A stretch of 64,000 nt of DNA from Streptomyces sp. 840.1 (GCF_003751445.1 NZ_RJUU01000001.1:4779001-4843000); one strand, 5' to 3'. Counted from the stretch's first letter, positions 35,410-44,086 are shown. Notes: generated by a model not told the origin, from the letters alone. Program-made: numbers and translations.

Positions 35410-35430
35410 ACCTTGTCACCGTGTCAAGGT
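35410..35430. promoter_or_regulatory. MerR-type operator for the HEAT operon
   Basis: On the minus strand, ACCTTG-A-CACGGTG-A-CAAGGT is palindromic apart from two positions (21 bp). It overlaps TTGACC and lies 31 bp before the HEAT gene ATG. It is a likely target of the MerR-HEAT regulator encoded in the same operon. Confidence 0.65.
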
Positions 35431-35473
35431 CAAACAGGGCCCCGCCGGCTCTCACCCGCCGTCCCGGTCCGCC

Positions 35474-36598
35474 TCAGTGCGCGTACTGCGGGGGCACCGC
35501 GACGGCCTCGGCGAGGACCGGGCCCAGGTTCTCGGTGCGGATGCGGCGGTCCACGTAGAGCAGGCCCGCCACCAGCGGTGGGAAGGTGGCCACGATGAGC
35601 TGGCTGACCAGCTGGCCGACCAGGAGGGCCAGCAGGTAGCCGCTCATGGCGACGACGATCGACGTCGGGTTCGGGTCGTCGCTCAGGTTGGCCGAGCCGA
35701 GCATGCCCGAGAACATGCCGATCAGCGTGAACGGCAGCTGGATCACATAGCTCGCGACCGCCGCCATGACGCCCGTCAGCAGGGTGATGCCGAAGATCCG
35801 CCACCAGTCGCCGCGCACCAGCACGGACGAGCGGCGCATCGCGGCGATGGGGCCCTGGTTCTCGAAGACCGCGGCCGTGGGGGCCAGGCTGAACTTCACC
35901 CAGAGCCAGAGCGCCAGCGGTCCCGTAGCCAGTGCGCCGAGGACGCCGATGACGATCAGCGCGACCGGTCCACCGCCGCCGCCCGAGTCGGCCAGGCCGA
36001 CGATGAGGGTGGTGACGGCCGCCCAGACGAGCACGATGGGGACCATCGCGATCAGCCCGGTCAGGAACACCGTTCCGATCACGGCGGGAACCCGTGCCCA
36101 GGCCCGGCGCCAGACGCCGGAGAAGGTGGTCGCCCGGCCCAGCACCGCTTCCTGGAGGACCGTGGGCACGGCCGCGTACATCAGTGCCGTGGACAGGATG
36201 CCCACGATCAGGCACACCAGGGCGACCGAGCAGAAGGCGATCAGTAGCGGTACCCAGTCCTCGGTCCTCGGGTCCTCGTCGGAGCTGAGCGAGACCAGCC
36301 GGTCCAGGTGGTCCGACGTCGCGGAGTAGGCGATCGCGATCGCCACCACGACCACGGCCAGCGCCCCGCCGTACGCGGCCGCGCCCACGCCGAACAACTG
36401 CTTGCCGTGCCGGCCGATGGTGGAGAACGCACCGCTGAATATGTCCCCGAGCCTCAGCGGCCCCAGGGGTATCACCCCGGGTTTGGGCGGCAGCCAGCCG
36501 CCGCCCCAGCCGCCCCAGCCGGGCGGTTGCCCCCCGTACGGTGCGCCCCCGTTCGGCACGCCCTGCGGCCCGCCGCCCCACCCTGCGTCCTGCGCCAC
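35474..36598 (-). CDS. Polytopic membrane protein (glycerophosphodiesterase membrane-domain-like)
   Basis: This 374-aa protein has a cytoplasmic Gly/Pro-rich N-terminus ('GGAPYGGQPPGWGGWGGGWL') followed by six or more long transmembrane helices. Its layout ('LRLGDIFSGAFSTIGRHGKQL', later 'WWRIFGITLLTGVMAAVASYV') is that of the actinobacterial proteins annotated with a glycerophosphoryl-diester-phosphodiesterase membrane domain, which lack the catalytic domain. GTG 36598 gives the usual short N-terminus; the longer open frame overlaps the opposite-strand SMR promoter. No partner gene is adjacent, and the function is unknown. Confidence 0.75.
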   Translation of the reverse strand: MAQDAGWGGGPQGVPNGGAPYGGQPPGWGGWGGGWLPPKPGVIPLGPLRLGDIFSGAFSTIGRHGKQLFGVGAAAYGGALAVVVVAIAIAYSATSDHLDRLVSLSSDEDPRTEDWVPLLIAFCSVALVCLIVGILSTALMYAAVPTVLQEAVLGRATTFSGVWRRAWARVPAVIGTVFLTGLIAMVPIVLVWAAVTTLIVGLADSGGGGGPVALIVIGVLGALATGPLALWLWVKFSLAPTAAVFENQGPIAAMRRSSVLVRGDWWRIFGITLLTGVMAAVASYVIQLPFTLIGMFSGMLGSANLSDDPNPTSIVVAMSGYLLALLVGQLVSQLIVATFPPLVAGLLYVDRRIRTENLGPVLAEAVAVPPQYAH

Positions 36599-36706
36599 TT
36601 CCGCCCCGCCCGTCCTTCGGTCATGTACATGGACGGCCCACGGTAGCGCCCCGTCCGTCCGGCTCACCCCGGGCCTTCGCGCCGGGCGATGCGTACACTC
36701 GTACAC

Positions 36707-37027
36707 ATGGGATATGGACTGCTGGCCGCGGCCATCGCGGCCGAGGTGGCCGGGACGACCGCCATGAAGTACAGCGAGGGATTCACCCGGCTCTGGCCCT
36801 CGCTGATCACCGTCGTCGGCTATCTGCTCGCCTTCTCGCTGCTCGCCCAGACCCTGAAGACGCTGTCCATGGGCACGGCCTACGCGATCTGGGCCGGCAT
36901 CGGCACCGCCGCCGTCGCCGTCATCGGGATCCTGTTCATGGGGGAGTCCGGCAACCTCGTCAAGGTGGCGGGCATCGCGCTGGTCATCGCCGGTGTGGTC
37001 GTGCTCAACCTGGGCGGTGCGCACTGA
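36707..37027 (+). CDS. Small multidrug resistance (SMR/EmrE-type) exporter
   Basis: This 106-aa four-helix membrane protein of the SMR family exports cationic drugs in exchange for protons, as a dual-topology dimer. The essential membrane glutamate is near residue 13 in 'IAAEVAGTTAMKYSEGF', and the 'SMGTAYAIWAGIGT' motif of helix 3 is present. ATG 36707 was chosen because the family starts 'MGYGLL'; TACACT just upstream could be a -10 element giving a very short leader. The gene is coupled (TGATG) to a TetR gene that should regulate it. Confidence 0.93.
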   Translation: MGYGLLAAAIAAEVAGTTAMKYSEGFTRLWPSLITVVGYLLAFSLLAQTLKTLSMGTAYAIWAGIGTAAVAVIGILFMGESGNLVKVAGIALVIAGVVVLNLGGAH

Positions 37028-37611
37028 TGGTGCGGCGGTACGACCCCGAGCGGCGCGCCCGCATCATCGACGCGGCGATCCGGGTCGTCGGCGCCAGGGG
37101 CATCGCCGGACTCAGCCACCGCTCCGTCGCGGCCGAGGCCGATGTGCCGCTCGGCTCGACGACGTATCACTTCGCCTCGCTGGACGAGCTGCTGATCGCC
37201 GCGCTCCGCCGGTCGAACGAGAACTTCGCCGCGCTCATGCGGGACAGCCCCGCCCTCACCGACCGGTCCGCCGACCTCGCGGCCGAACTCGCCCGGCTGC
37301 TCGGGGAGTTCTTCGGCGGCGGGCGAGGCAGGGCGGAGCTGGAGTACGAGCTCTACCTCGCCGCCCTGCGCAGGCCCGCGCTGCGGCCGGTCGCCGCCGA
37401 GTGGACCGACGACACGGCCGGACTCCTCGCGGCACGCACCGATCCGGCCACCGCGCGGGCGCTGGTCGCCCTGATGGACGGGATCTGTCTCCAGGTCCTG
37501 CTCACCGGCGGGGTCTACGACGAGGCGTACGCACGGGAGATGCTGAGTCGGGTCGCGGGGCCGGGCCCCCGGCCGGCCGAGGATCAGCCTCCTGCGATCA
37601 TCGCCCGATGA
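37027..37611 (+). CDS. TetR family regulator of the SMR exporter
   Basis: This 194-aa TetR protein has an N-terminal HTH ('RIIDAAIRVVGARGIAGLSHRSVAAEADVPLGSTTYHF') of the RutR/BetI-like class and an all-helical ligand domain. Its ATG overlaps the SMR stop, so exporter and sensor are co-produced, which is unusual since TetR genes are more often divergent from their target. It probably represses its own operon and responds to the exported drug. No clear operator was found upstream of the SMR gene. Confidence 0.9.
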   Translation: MVRRYDPERRARIIDAAIRVVGARGIAGLSHRSVAAEADVPLGSTTYHFASLDELLIAALRRSNENFAALMRDSPALTDRSADLAAELARLLGEFFGGGRGRAELEYELYLAALRRPALRPVAAEWTDDTAGLLAARTDPATARALVALMDGICLQVLLTGGVYDEAYAREMLSRVAGPGPRPAEDQPPAIIAR

Positions 37612-37714
37612 TCGATGACCGGCGAATACACGATGGAGAGGCCGGCGAGTAGACCGCAGGGGGAACCGGCCCGCTCCGCCGGCACGCGGTGTCCGCCCGC
37701 TCCGGCCGCGTCCG

Positions 37715-39025
37715 TCAGGGCCGGGACAGCTCACCGAACCAGCGCACGACGGCCGCCGTGGCCGCGACGTTGGACCCCAGGTGGCGCGATCCGTTGTAGT
37801 CGGCCTCGCCGAGGTCGATGACCGGCGCGGAGACGCCCCCGGCGCGCAGCGCCGCCCGGCAGTGCGCGGTGTTCTCGGTGGCGGCCTGCTCGTCCCCGGC
37901 CGCCATGTAGAGGCGGACCGGGGCGCGGGGCGTCCAGTCGGTGCAGACGGCGTCGGTGGTGCGCAGGGCCGCCGCGAGCCCTCCCGTCGGGTGCGCCAGG
38001 AGGTCGCGGCCGTGGTCCGTCAGCAGGTCGCCCAGGGCGCCCGGGGTGCCGCGCATCAGCTGCTCCCCGGTGTGGGCGCCGTCGAACAGCGCCTCGACCG
38101 TGCTGTCGTACGGGGCCCGGAAGACCTCGCCGGGGGCGTCGTAGATGTGGTGGAGCCGGTTGAAGGCGACCAGGGTGTACGCCGCGTACACCACGCTCGA
38201 CTTGGGTTCCAGCCTGCCCGCGAGCAGCGCCGGCAGCTCCGCGCCGCCGAAGTCGTACGCGCCGCTGACCGGCGCCAGCGCGCCGAGCCGGAACCAGCGG
38301 TCCCGCCCCGACTCCAGAGCCCGGCCGAGGCCCAGGGCCGCCGAGGCGCCCTGCGAGAAGCCGGTGACCATGACCTCGCGCTCCAGCGAGTGCCCGGCGC
38401 GGGGGGCGAAGGCGCGGGCGGCCCGGAGCATGTCGAGGGAAGCCGTGGTCTCCGAGTTGATGTCCATCCAGGGGTGGAGGCCGGGGCCCTTGCCGAGCCC
38501 CAGGTAGTCGGGTGCGACCGAGGCCGCGCCGGAGGCCGCGTGCGCGATCACGGGTGCGGACACGAACGCGCCGCGCTGCATGGACGGTGCGTCGTCCTTG
38601 TGGCTGCCGGTGCCGTGCGCGAAGGAGACCGTGCGCAGCCGGTGCGCGCTGCTGAGCGGCAGGGCGAACAGTCCGCTCGCCGTGGTCGGCCGGCCGTACG
38701 CGTCGACGGTCCGGTAGACCAGCCGGTAGGCGACGACGCCGTGCCGCGCGGTGCCGCCCGCGAACCCGGCGGCGGCCAGCTCGGCGGCCGCCGCCTGCGG
38801 GGTCGCGAGCGTGTACAGCTTCTCGGCGGAGACCAGGGTGCCCCGGCCCGACTCCTCGGCCGGGCCGGGCGCGTGCGCCCGGCCGACGGGCGCGGTGGCG
38901 GTGGCGGTGGCGACAGCGGCCGGCCCGCTCAGCAGCAGGCCGCAGCAGACGGCCGCCGCACAGGCCCGCAGGGCGCCGCGGGAGCGGGCCGGGCCGGGCG
39001 TGGACGGCGAGGTGGAGACGGTCAC
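37715..39025 (-). CDS. Secreted lipase/esterase (alpha/beta hydrolase)
   Basis: This 436-aa protein has a Sec signal peptide ('RACAAAVCCGLLLSGPAAVA') and an alpha/beta-hydrolase domain of the secretory-lipase (LIP) type. The nucleophile serine is in 'VTGFSQGASAAL', preceded by 'HGTGSHKDDAPS' and 'VAPDYLGLGKGPGLHPWMD'. The late Asp and His are probably in 'MAAGDEQAATENTAH' and 'GSRHLGSN'. GTG 39025 follows GGGGGAA. It is transcribed alone on the minus strand and would hydrolyse lipid or ester substrates outside the cell. Confidence 0.88.
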   Translation of the reverse strand: MTVSTSPSTPGPARSRGALRACAAAVCCGLLLSGPAAVATATATAPVGRAHAPGPAEESGRGTLVSAEKLYTLATPQAAAAELAAAGFAGGTARHGVVAYRLVYRTVDAYGRPTTASGLFALPLSSAHRLRTVSFAHGTGSHKDDAPSMQRGAFVSAPVIAHAASGAASVAPDYLGLGKGPGLHPWMDINSETTASLDMLRAARAFAPRAGHSLEREVMVTGFSQGASAALGLGRALESGRDRWFRLGALAPVSGAYDFGGAELPALLAGRLEPKSSVVYAAYTLVAFNRLHHIYDAPGEVFRAPYDSTVEALFDGAHTGEQLMRGTPGALGDLLTDHGRDLLAHPTGGLAAALRTTDAVCTDWTPRAPVRLYMAAGDEQAATENTAHCRAALRAGGVSAPVIDLGEADYNGSRHLGSNVAATAAVVRWFGELSRP

Positions 39026-39135
39026 GGATTCCCCCAAGTGAGGCTCGGATACGGTCCGTCGAGCCTTTCGCGGCGCGCCCCCCGGCACACTGGTGCGGCC
39101 CCCCGGCCTCTCCTGGAGCCTGCCCCCGCAGGGAC

Positions 39136-40035
39136 CTACGCCTCTTGCGTACGACCCGCTCCCGCGCCCCGGACCGCCGTCAGTGCGGCCCGCACGCTCT
39201 GTTCGATGTCGGTGATCGGGTACAGCGCCTCGCGGACCGTGCGGTCCCGGTCCACCACCAGCGTCAGCCGCTTCAGCCGGCTGATCCCCGCAGCCCGGAA
39301 GGTCGGCAGCCGCAGCGCCGCCGTCAGGGTCAGGTCCGCGTCCGACAGGAGCGGGAAGCGCAGCCGCTCCGCCTCCGCGAACGCCGCCTGCTCGTCGGGG
39401 CGCTGGGTGGAGACGCCGTGCACCGTCGCGCCCGCCGCCGTGAACTCGGCCAGCTGGTCGCGGTACGTGCACGATTCGAGGGTGCAGCCCCGCGCACCCG
39501 GGATGCCCGCCCAGCCCGGGGGATAGGACTCCGGGCGGGCGTAGGCGCCGGGGAAGAAGTACAGGACGGTGTACGGGGTCGCCGAGGCTACCGGGTCGTG
39601 CTCCCCGCCGGTGTGGAACGGCAGGCTCAGCTCCGGTACCCGGGTGCCCACCAGCGCGTGCACCCGTGCGGCCTCGTGCGAGGACTCCTGTGTGGTGGCC
39701 ATGGTCGCTCCGTCTCCCGTCACCCACGCGTCGCCCCAGTCCTGGAGCGCGATCAGTACGGGCAGCAGGGCGCGGCCGCGCGGGGTCAGCCGGTACTCGT
39801 ACCGGGCGGGCCGCTCCTGGTAGGGCTCCCGGGACAGCACGTCCGCGTCGACCAGCAGCCGCAGCCGCTCCGTCAGGACCTTGCGGGACACCCCCAGCTC
39901 GTGCTGGAGCGCGTCGAAACGGTGCACCCCGCGCGCCGTGTCCCGCACGATCAGCAGGGTCCACCAGTCGCCGACCACGTCGAGCGCCTGGGCGATCGCG
40001 CAGTCGGCGTCGGCCAGGCTGGTGCGCTGGGGCAT
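39136..40035 (-). CDS. HxlR-type regulator fused to a peroxiredoxin domain
   Basis: This 299-aa fusion has an HxlR winged helix in residues 1-105 ('CAIAQALDVVGDWWTLLIVRD' and 'HELGVSRKVLTERLRLLV') and a BCP/PrxQ-like thioredoxin-fold domain in residues 125-295. The peroxiredoxin part keeps 'RGCTLESCTYRDQLAEF'; Cys184 is the likely peroxidatic and Cys189 the resolving cysteine. Cys12 sits where redox-sensing HxlR proteins carry theirs. A direct peroxide- or quinone-responsive repressor is inferred. It is divergent from an MFS gene, and the shared region holds GTTCCC-AAA-GGGAAC. The frame is uninterrupted, so the fusion is real in this sequence. Confidence 0.88.
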   Translation of the reverse strand: MPQRTSLADADCAIAQALDVVGDWWTLLIVRDTARGVHRFDALQHELGVSRKVLTERLRLLVDADVLSREPYQERPARYEYRLTPRGRALLPVLIALQDWGDAWVTGDGATMATTQESSHEAARVHALVGTRVPELSLPFHTGGEHDPVASATPYTVLYFFPGAYARPESYPPGWAGIPGARGCTLESCTYRDQLAEFTAAGATVHGVSTQRPDEQAAFAEAERLRFPLLSDADLTLTAALRLPTFRAAGISRLKRLTLVVDRDRTVREALYPITDIEQSVRAALTAVRGAGAGRTQEA

Positions 40036-40073
40036 GGGGTTCCTCCGTCACGTCGGACGGCCATTCAACTGGA

Positions 40074-40102
40074 TTGACCTGCGTAAAGCATGCTGTCATA
40101 GT
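40074..40102 (+). promoter_or_regulatory. Promoter of the MFS gene
   Basis: TTGACC (40074-40079), a 17-bp spacer and CATAGT (40097-40102) fit a vegetative sigma promoter 71 bp before the MFS ATG. Confidence 0.6.
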
Positions 40103-40104
40103 CC

Positions 40105-40119
40105 GTTCCCAAAGGGAAC
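40105..40119. promoter_or_regulatory. Candidate HxlR-Prx operator
   Basis: GTTCCCAAAGGGAAC is a perfect 6-bp inverted repeat with an AAA spacer. It lies immediately downstream of the MFS -10 element, a position suited to repression. Confidence 0.5.
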
Positions 40120-40172
40120 TCACTTGTGGGTGTCCTCGGAGCGGGGCGAGGCAGGGCGGGGGCAGGGACCGG

Positions 40173-41447
40173 ATGGGGGACGGCGTGCGGACAGGCACCG
40201 GGACGGGGATGCTGCGGGGTGTGCCGCGCACGGTGCGGCTGCTGGCACTCGGCGCGTTCTTCAACGGCGTGGTGAGCTTCACCTTCGTCTACCTCTTCGT
40301 CTACCTGACCGGGCCGCGCGGACTCTCCGTCGCCCAGGCCGGGGTGCTCAGCGGCTTCGGCGGGGCCGGAATCGTCGCGGGCAACTTCACCGGCGGCTGG
40401 TTCGGCGACCGGTACGGACACCGCCGGATGCTGCTGACCGGCGCCTGTGTGAGCGGGGCCGTGCTCGTCAGCCTCCCGCTCCTGCCGCTCACCGCCCTGT
40501 ACTGCGTGCTCCCGCTCGCCGAGTACGCGAGCGGGGTGGTGCGCGCCGCGAACTCCGCGCTCGTCGCGGTCTCCGTCCCCGAGGGCCGCCGGCGCCAGAG
40601 CTTCGCCCTCACCCGGTTCGCGGGCAACGGGGGCTTCGCCGTCGGACCGCCGCTCGGCGCGCTGATCGCCGCCCGCTTCTCCTACGACTGGCTCTTCGTC
40701 ATCGACGGCGTCGGGACCCTGCTGTACGCCGCCTACGCGGCACGGATCCTTCCGGCCCCGGGCACCGCGCACCCCCGCCCCGTGCGCCGCCCGGACGCCC
40801 CCGGGCTCTGGAGCGAACTGCGGGCCAGGCCCGCCGTACCGGTGCTCCTCGCCGCGATCGTCTGCGTCGACCTGGTCTACCGCCAGCAGTACTCCACCCT
40901 GCCCGTCTTCCTCGCCGACCACGGCCACGGCACCCAGTTCTACGGCTGGCTCATCGCCGTCAACGGGGGCGTCATCCTCTGCCTCGAACTCCCCGCCGCC
41001 CACGCGCTGCGCGACCGGGCGCCGCTCGGCATCGTGGGCACCGGACTGCTGCTGGTCGGGACCGGCTACGCGGTGCTGATCCCCGGCGCCGGGGCGCTGT
41101 TCGCCGTCCTGATGATGCTTTCGCTGACTGTGGGCGAGATCCTCTACAAGACCCCGGCCACGGCCTATGTCGCGGACCGGGCGCCCGCCCACGCCCAGGG
41201 CCGGTTCCAGAGCCTGTACGCGGGCGCCTCCATCAGCGGACAGGTGCTGGCACCCCCGCTGGGCGGCGCGCTGTACGCCACCGCGCCCGCGCTCCTGTGG
41301 CCCGCCTGCGCGGTGCTGGCCGGCGTCGCCGGAGCGGCCGTGCTCGCGGCCCGGCGGCTTCGTGAACCCGCCAGGCCCCTTCGGGCAACAGGAGGTGACA
41401 CGCCACATACGGAGCCGGAGACGTCGGAGAAGACGGAGACACTGTGA
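40173..41447 (+). CDS. MFS transporter (drug efflux type)
   Basis: This 424-aa protein has 12 hydrophobic helices. The MFS motif A ('GGWFGDRYGHRRMLL') follows helix 2, and a related motif occurs in the second half. It resembles proton-driven drug exporters. ATG 40173 follows a GGCAGGG; ATG 40209 is an alternative. It is divergent from the HxlR-peroxiredoxin gene, which probably controls it, so its substrate may be an oxidant or quinone-like compound. Its stop overlaps the GTG of a decayed sigma-factor gene. Confidence 0.9.
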   Translation: MGDGVRTGTGTGMLRGVPRTVRLLALGAFFNGVVSFTFVYLFVYLTGPRGLSVAQAGVLSGFGGAGIVAGNFTGGWFGDRYGHRRMLLTGACVSGAVLVSLPLLPLTALYCVLPLAEYASGVVRAANSALVAVSVPEGRRRQSFALTRFAGNGGFAVGPPLGALIAARFSYDWLFVIDGVGTLLYAAYAARILPAPGTAHPRPVRRPDAPGLWSELRARPAVPVLLAAIVCVDLVYRQQYSTLPVFLADHGHGTQFYGWLIAVNGGVILCLELPAAHALRDRAPLGIVGTGLLLVGTGYAVLIPGAGALFAVLMMLSLTVGEILYKTPATAYVADRAPAHAQGRFQSLYAGASISGQVLAPPLGGALYATAPALLWPACAVLAGVAGAAVLAARRLREPARPLRATGGDTPHTEPETSEKTETL

Positions 41448-41780
41448 CCGGACCACCGAGAGACGACGACGCGGCCGTCGTCAGCCAGTCGCTGGAACAG
41501 CCCGAGACGTTCGCGCTGCTCTACGACCGGTACGCCGCCGACATCCACCGCTATGCCGCCCGCCGGCTCGGCGAGGGCGCCGCCGACGACATCACCGCCG
41601 ACACCTTCCTCATCGCCTTCCGGGCCCGCGCCCGCTTCGACACCGGCCGGGAGAGCGCCCGGCCCTGGCTGTACGGGATCGCGGCCAACCTCATCAACGG
41701 GAAGCCGGGCGACGACCACTCGGCCCGCGAACGGTTCCGGTTCCTGGCGGACCTGCCCTCGGACCCGGTCGAGGTGCGGA
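41444..41780 (+). pseudogene. ECF-like sigma factor, region 2 only
   Basis: The frame starts with GTG in a GTGA overlap with the MFS stop. It encodes sigma region 2 ('FALLYDRYAADIHRYAARRL', 'DITADTFLIAFRARARF', 'PWLYGIAANLI'). After about 110 residues it runs into sequence from a different gene and ends as nonsense. Region 4 is absent, so it cannot recognise a -35 element. The piece at 41781-42003 in another frame belongs to a neighbouring gene family. Confidence 0.7.
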
Positions 41781-42003
41781 AACCGGCCCGCACACCGTCC
41801 CGGGGGTCCGGGCGGTGCGGACCCAGGACGCGCTGGGCCGCCCGGTCATCGGCATCCGCTTCCCGGGCAGGCCCGGACTGCTGCTCCTGGACGCGAAGAC
41901 GTTCCGGTACGCGGGCAGCGGCGGAATGTACTCGCCGGTCGGTGACGGCGCCGACGCCGTCATGAAGGCCGCACTGGTCGGCCGGGAGGGGGAGCGCCCC
42001 TGA
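41781..42003 (+). pseudogene. C-terminal relic of a CU044_5270-type protein
   Basis: In the frame one base off, the sequence reads 'GRPVIGIRFPGRPGLLLLDA' and continues to 'TFRYAGSGGMYSPVG'. It resembles the end of the CU044_5270-type proteins that normally follow ECF sigma genes in actinobacteria. A deletion from inside the sigma gene to inside this gene would produce exactly this junction. Confidence 0.5.
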
Positions 42004-42020
42004 CCCCTCCCGGTCCGGAT

Positions 42021-42077
42021 GTCCGCAGGCCGCCGTACGGGGGCTACAGGGGTGCTCCCGTACGGCGGCCTGCGGAC
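42021..42077. terminator. Long perfect hairpin terminator
   Basis: A perfect 21-bp stem (42021-42041 and 42057-42077) with a 15-nt loop lies between the sigma relic and dapD. Confidence 0.85.
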
Positions 42078-42133
42078 GCCCGGACGCTGAGACCGGTTGG
42101 CCGGGGCGGGCCCCGGCCGGTTAGGTTCTGGTC

Positions 42134-43123
42134 ATGACCGACACGACTTCCACCAGCACCACCGGCGCCGTCGCCGCCGGCCTCGCCACCATCGCCGGCG
42201 ACGGTTCCGTTCTCGACACCTGGTTCCCCGCGCCCGAGCTCACTGCCGAGCCCGGCCCGGCCGGAACCGAGCGGCTCACCCCCGACCGGGCCGTCAACCT
42301 GCTCGGCGAGGGCGCCGCCAAGGCCATCGGCGTGGACGCCCGCCGGGGCGTCGAGGTCGTCGCCGTGCGTACGGTCATCGGCTCGCTCGACGACAAGCCG
42401 CTCGACGCGCACGACGCGTACCTGCGGCTGCACCTGCTCTCGCACCGCCTCGTCCAGCCGCACGGCCAGAACCTGGACGGCCTCTTCGGCCTCCTCACCA
42501 ACGTGGCCTGGACCTCGCTCGGCCCGGTCGCCGTCGACGACCTGGAGAAGGTGCGGCTCAACGCCCGCGCCGAGGGCCTGCACCTCCAGGTCACCTCGGT
42601 CGACAAGTTCCCGCGCATGACGGACTACGTCGCGCCCAAGGGCGTGCGGATCGCCGACGCCGACCGGGTGCGGCTCGGCGCACACCTCGCCTCCGGCACC
42701 ACCGTCATGCACGAGGGCTTCGTCAACTTCAACGCCGGCACCCTCGGCACCTCCATGGTCGAGGGCCGGATCTCCGCAGGTGTCGTGGTCGGCAACGGCT
42801 CCGACATCGGCGGCGGCGCGTCCACGATGGGCACGCTCTCCGGCGGTGGCAAGGAGCGCATCGTGATCGGTGAGCGCTGCCTGGTCGGCGCCGAGGCCGG
42901 GGTCGGAATCGCGCTGGGCGACGAGTGCGTCGTCGAGGCCGGCCTGTACGTCACCGCCGGCACCCGGGTCACGCTGCCGGACGGCCAGGTCGTCAAGGCA
43001 CGCGAGCTCTCCGGCGCCTCGAACATCCTCTTCCGCCGCAACTCGGTGAGCGGAACGGTCGAGGCCCGCCCGAACAACGCGGTCTGGGACGGCCTCAACG
43101 ACGTCCTGCACAGCAACGACTGA
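42134..43123 (+). CDS. dapD: Tetrahydrodipicolinate N-succinyltransferase DapD
   Basis: This 329-aa enzyme transfers succinyl from succinyl-CoA to tetrahydrodipicolinate in the lysine/diaminopimelate pathway that feeds cell-wall synthesis. It is the long actinobacterial DapD type, with an N-terminal domain and a left-handed beta-helix of hexapeptide repeats ('[20 protein letters not shown]', '[18 protein letters not shown]', '[17 protein letters not shown]'). Start ATG 42134 follows a short leader. The last codons plus stop are repeated in 24-bp steps after the gene. It stands alone; the convergent gene is a dapA-type lyase. Confidence 0.96.
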   Translation: MTDTTSTSTTGAVAAGLATIAGDGSVLDTWFPAPELTAEPGPAGTERLTPDRAVNLLGEGAAKAIGVDARRGVEVVAVRTVIGSLDDKPLDAHDAYLRLHLLSHRLVQPHGQNLDGLFGLLTNVAWTSLGPVAVDDLEKVRLNARAEGLHLQVTSVDKFPRMTDYVAPKGVRIADADRVRLGAHLASGTTVMHEGFVNFNAGTLGTSMVEGRISAGVVVGNGSDIGGGASTMGTLSGGGKERIVIGERCLVGAEAGVGIALGDECVVEAGLYVTAGTRVTLPDGQVVKARELSGASNILFRRNSVSGTVEARPNNAVWDGLNDVLHSND

Positions 43124-43206
43124 GACGTCCTGCACAGCAACGGCTGAGATGTTCTGTACCGCAACGGCTGAGCGGTCAACAGGCGTGAGCGGTCAACAGG
43201 CGCTGA
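43100..43206 (+). repeat. Tandem repeats at the dapD 3' end
   Basis: A 24-bp unit covering the last seven dapD codons and the stop occurs three times (43100-43123, 43124-43147, 43148-43171), encoding DVLHSND, DVLHSNG and DVLYRNG, each with TGA. A second unit, GCGGTCAACAGGCGTGA, follows and is repeated as 43189-43206. The array runs into the 3' end of the convergent lyase gene. Confidence 0.85.
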
Positions 43207-44086
43207 GCAGTTCCTCGTACGCCCTCCGCAGCCCGTCGGCCGCCTCGCGCCCGGCGGGCTGCAGCGGTTCCCGGACCGGGCCCGCGTCCAGCAGCGCCTT
43301 CGCGGTCACCGTGCCGGGCAGCCCGGACGCCATCATCAGCCCGACGAGCGGGGCCGCCAGCCCGTTCAGCCGCGCCGCCTCCGCCGTGTCCCCGGCGTCG
43401 AACGCGTCCAGGACGGCGCGCAGCGGGCGCGGCGCCACATTGGCGACCGTGCTGACGTAGCCCGCGCCGCCCACCGCGTACAGCGGCAGATTCAGCTCCT
43501 CGCAGCCCGAGTAGTACGCGAGCGAGGTGGCCGCGATCACCTTCGTCGCGCCCAGCAGGTCCTGGGAGCAGTCCTTCACGGCCACGACGCGCGGGTGCTC
43601 CGCGAGCCGGAGCACCGTCTCAGGTTCGATCCGGGTGCCGGTGCGGCCGGGGATGTCGTACAGCATCAGCGGGAGGCCCGTCGCGTCGGCGACCCGCCTG
43701 AAGTGCGCCTCGACGGCGGCCTGCGGAGGCCGGCTGTAGTACGGGGTGACGACGAGCAGGCCGTCGGCGCCCGCCCGTTCCGCCTGCCCGGCCAGCTCCA
43801 CGGTGTGCCGGGTGTCGCTGGTCCCGACCCCCGCGACCAGTGGCACGTCCGGGCCGACCGCCTCCCGCACCGCGCGTACCAGGGCCGCCTTCTCGGCGTC
43901 CGAGGTGGTCGGGGACTCGCCGGTGGTGCCGCTGAGCACCAGGCCGTCGCAGCCGTCCGCGACCAGGGCCGAGGCGTGCCCGGCGGCCGCGTCCGGATCG
44001 AGGGCCCCGTCGGCGGTGAACGGCGTGATCATGGCGCAGAGGGCGCTGCCGAAGGGGCGCGGCCGGGGTGCTCCGGGAGACGTCAT
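43193..44086 (-). CDS. dapA: 4-Hydroxy-tetrahydrodipicolinate synthase (DapA)
   Basis: This 297-aa class I aldolase-fold enzyme condenses pyruvate with aspartate semialdehyde, the first committed step to lysine and diaminopimelate. The active-site set is complete: Thr54-Thr55 in 'LSGTTGESPT', Tyr143 and Arg148 in 'MLYDIPGRTG', and Schiff-base Lys171 in 'VVAVKDCSQDL'. Arg148 binds the keto-acid carboxylate and supports true DapA rather than a KDG-type lyase. It is convergent with dapD, and its stop falls in the repeat array. Other DapA paralogues may exist elsewhere, so it may not be the only one. Confidence 0.9.
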   Translation of the reverse strand: MTSPGAPRPRPFGSALCAMITPFTADGALDPDAAAGHASALVADGCDGLVLSGTTGESPTTSDAEKAALVRAVREAVGPDVPLVAGVGTSDTRHTVELAGQAERAGADGLLVVTPYYSRPPQAAVEAHFRRVADATGLPLMLYDIPGRTGTRIEPETVLRLAEHPRVVAVKDCSQDLLGATKVIAATSLAYYSGCEELNLPLYAVGGAGYVSTVANVAPRPLRAVLDAFDAGDTAEAARLNGLAAPLVGLMMASGLPGTVTAKALLDAGPVREPLQPAGREAADGLRRAYEELLSAC

